This document shows, piece by piece, positions 7,804-9,018 of a stretch of 9,018 bases of DNA. This stretch comes from Lysobacteraceae bacterium. GTDB lineage: Bacteria; Pseudomonadota; Gammaproteobacteria; Xanthomonadales; Xanthomonadaceae. Where the stretch lies: assembly GCA_027483745.1 (NCBI GenBank), contig JAIXTZ010000298.1:1-9018 (forward strand), read 5' to 3'. Made by a program: the position numbers and the translations under genes. Within the stretch, counting starts at the first letter, position 1; the number at the start of each line of letters is the position of its first letter. Under the pieces are notes generated by a model. It saw nothing but the letters and a program-made list of their open reading frames with translations. It was not told where the DNA came from and did not search any database.

Positions 7804-8961
7804 TCAGCGCACCACGCGGTAACGCAGCGGCGTGGGCCCAGCCGCGTCAGTCGTCGGCGCCGTCGTTTCGGGAGCCAGATGGCCGGAACCTGCGAGCATG
7901 GCTTCGAAACGCGCCCGGTCGACGGCCAGGTCGAGACGCACGAGCAGCGAGTCAGGGCGGGCCTCGACGACGTCGAGGTGGCGCAGCACCGGCAGCGACT
8001 GCAAGTAGCTCGCGAGGTCGAGCCACGCCGCTTGACTGTCGATGCCGAGAATCTCGGCCTCGAGCACCTCGGCCTTGCCGGCCTCGACGCGCTTCGCCTG
8101 CCGCGCCGCAAGGGTGTCGGCCGCACGGTCGGCGCCCGCGGCGATCGCCCGCTGGGGGCTGGGGTCGGTCACGCTCCAGCGGGCGAGCTCGGTGCTGCCA
8201 TCGGCCAGCAGCCAGTTGCTGCTCCAGCCCGCGGCGCCGGCGCGGGAGACCTTGCCGAGCAGCTGTACGCGGGCGCCGTAGCGGCTGGACAGCACGCTCA
8301 CCGCGGCCGCATCCAAGGCCCAGATGCTGCCGGCTGCGGGTTGCTCAACGGCCGTGCCCCCCGGCAGCAGGAAGCGCACGCCGCGCTCGAGGCCGCGCTG
8401 CGCGAGCGGCTTCACCACGTTGATCTGCTGCGCCGACACCAGCCGCGGGCCGGCACCGCCGCCATCGTCGACCGCCAGCCACAGCATCGGCTTCGGCCGC
8501 TCGCCGGCCCACAGGGGCAACCCGGCAGCGACCACCAAGGCGTCGACGGCCTCGGGGTCGAAGCTGGCCGCGAGCACCTGTCGCTGCATGGGCACGCCAC
8601 CGACGACCTCCTCGACATCGCGGTACTCGGTGCCCGCGACCATCGACTCGGCGACCCGGAGCGCCCGCTGCGCGACGGGGTGGTTGGGGGCCGCGACGTC
8701 GCCGCTCACCCGCACCAGCACCTGCGCGAGCGCGCGGCCGAGGGCGGCGTCACGCTCGCGACTCTCCTGCGAGGTCACCGGCACTTCGGCGGTGTACCAC
8801 TCGAGCTCCCGGGCGGGGGCCGATGCGGGCTCCGTGGCGACGACCGGACCGGTCGCGGGCGCAACGCCGGCCGTCGGCGCCTGCGCGCCGAGAGCCGGGA
8901 CGCCGGCAAGGAGGCCGACGAGCGAAAGGGTGCGGAGGAATCGGAAGGAAAACGCGCGCAT
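7804..8961 (-). CDS. DUF2066-domain exported protein
   Basis: A 385-aa protein of unknown biochemical role. The N-terminus (MRAFSFRFLRTLSLVGLLAGVPALGAQA) is a signal peptide with a basic start, a hydrophobic core at about 11-24 and a likely signal peptidase I site after ALGA or AQA. There is no lipobox Cys, so it is probably a soluble periplasmic protein. A Pro/Ala-rich linker (28-50) leads to the DUF2066 region, which begins at EWYTAEVPVTSQ and continues through RDAALGRALAQVLVRVSGD (70-88) and KPMLWLAVDDGG (157-168). The ATG at 8961 is preferred over the in-frame ATG at 8985: it has GGAG 6 nt upstream and puts the signal peptide at the very start, whereas the upstream ATG has no ribosome site. 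First gene of the - strand operon; the divergent gene outside the window may be purM, as I recall in relatives. Confidence 0.88.
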   Translation of the reverse strand: MRAFSFRFLRTLSLVGLLAGVPALGAQAPTAGVAPATGPVVATEPASAPARELEWYTAEVPVTSQESRERDAALGRALAQVLVRVSGDVAAPNHPVAQRALRVAESMVAGTEYRDVEEVVGGVPMQRQVLAASFDPEAVDALVVAAGLPLWAGERPKPMLWLAVDDGGGAGPRLVSAQQINVVKPLAQRGLERGVRFLLPGGTAVEQPAAGSIWALDAAAVSVLSSRYGARVQLLGKVSRAGAAGWSSNWLLADGSTELARWSVTDPSPQRAIAAGADRAADTLAARQAKRVEAGKAEVLEAEILGIDSQAAWLDLASYLQSLPVLRHLDVVEARPDSLLVRLDLAVDRARFEAMLAGSGHLAPETTAPTTDAAGPTPLRYRVVR

Positions 8962-8967
8962 CGTGGA

Positions 8968-8971
8968 CTCC
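8968..8971 (-). promoter_or_regulatory. Ribosome binding site that fixes the DUF2066 start
   Basis: GGAG on the - strand lies 6 nt before the ATG at 8961. It selects this codon over the ATG at 8985, which would add eight residues before the signal peptide. The remaining bases to the window edge (8972-9018) show no convincing -10/-35 pair. Confidence 0.65.
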
Positions 8972-9018
8972 GAGGGACGCGCCATGGTGCCGCAGGGCGC
9001 GCGGAAGCGTCCAACGCG

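Noticed and set aside
8972..9018. Promoter for the DUF2066 operon at the right edge
   Set aside because: A TTGGAC-like element is present near the edge on the - strand, but there is no A/T-rich -10 box at proper spacing. The true promoter may lie outside the window.

Overview
This is a gene-dense window from a high-GC Gram-negative chromosome. No spacer between genes exceeds about 60 bases, and there are no mobile elements, CRISPR arrays or RNA genes that I can support. The MurNAc-recycling pair AmgK-MurU, an Hda with a beta-clamp motif, and a DUF2066-AI-2E-Hda order all point to a gammaproteobacterium. The composition and the M20 peptidase type (C-terminal GDHGCC) suggest the Xanthomonadales/Lysobacteraceae. 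That placement is inferred from remembered family features, not from a search.

The left half (1-5518) is a + strand run. It starts with an M20-family metallopeptidase cut by the left edge, then a GlsB/YeaQ-type small membrane protein, then the sugar kinase AmgK and the uridylyltransferase MurU. It ends with a 658-aa protein that I cannot assign, with five predicted N-terminal membrane helices and a large, probably periplasmic, cysteine-containing domain. Spacings are 19, 4 and 13 nt, then a 56-nt overlap, so the run is probably one transcription unit. AmgK and MurU act in sequence: recovered MurNAc becomes MurNAc-1-phosphate and then UDP-MurNAc, which feeds peptidoglycan synthesis and bypasses the early fosfomycin-sensitive steps.

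The right half (5523-8961) is a - strand operon converging on the first. Read from the right it encodes an exported DUF2066 protein, an AI-2E/PerM-family multi-span membrane protein, the replication-initiation regulator Hda, and a 131-aa protein of unknown function with a C-terminal membrane anchor. The last three are linked by two 4-nt ATGA start/stop overlaps. The two units meet tail to tail with 4 nt between stop codons, both of which lie in one 10-bp palindrome.

The least explained parts are the 658-aa membrane protein and its unusual junction with murU (a C7 run, a 56-nt overlap and a MurU C-terminal extension), and the tail-anchored protein coupled to hda. I saw no clear evidence of a wholly new multi-gene system; most of the window is recognisable housekeeping and cell-envelope content.
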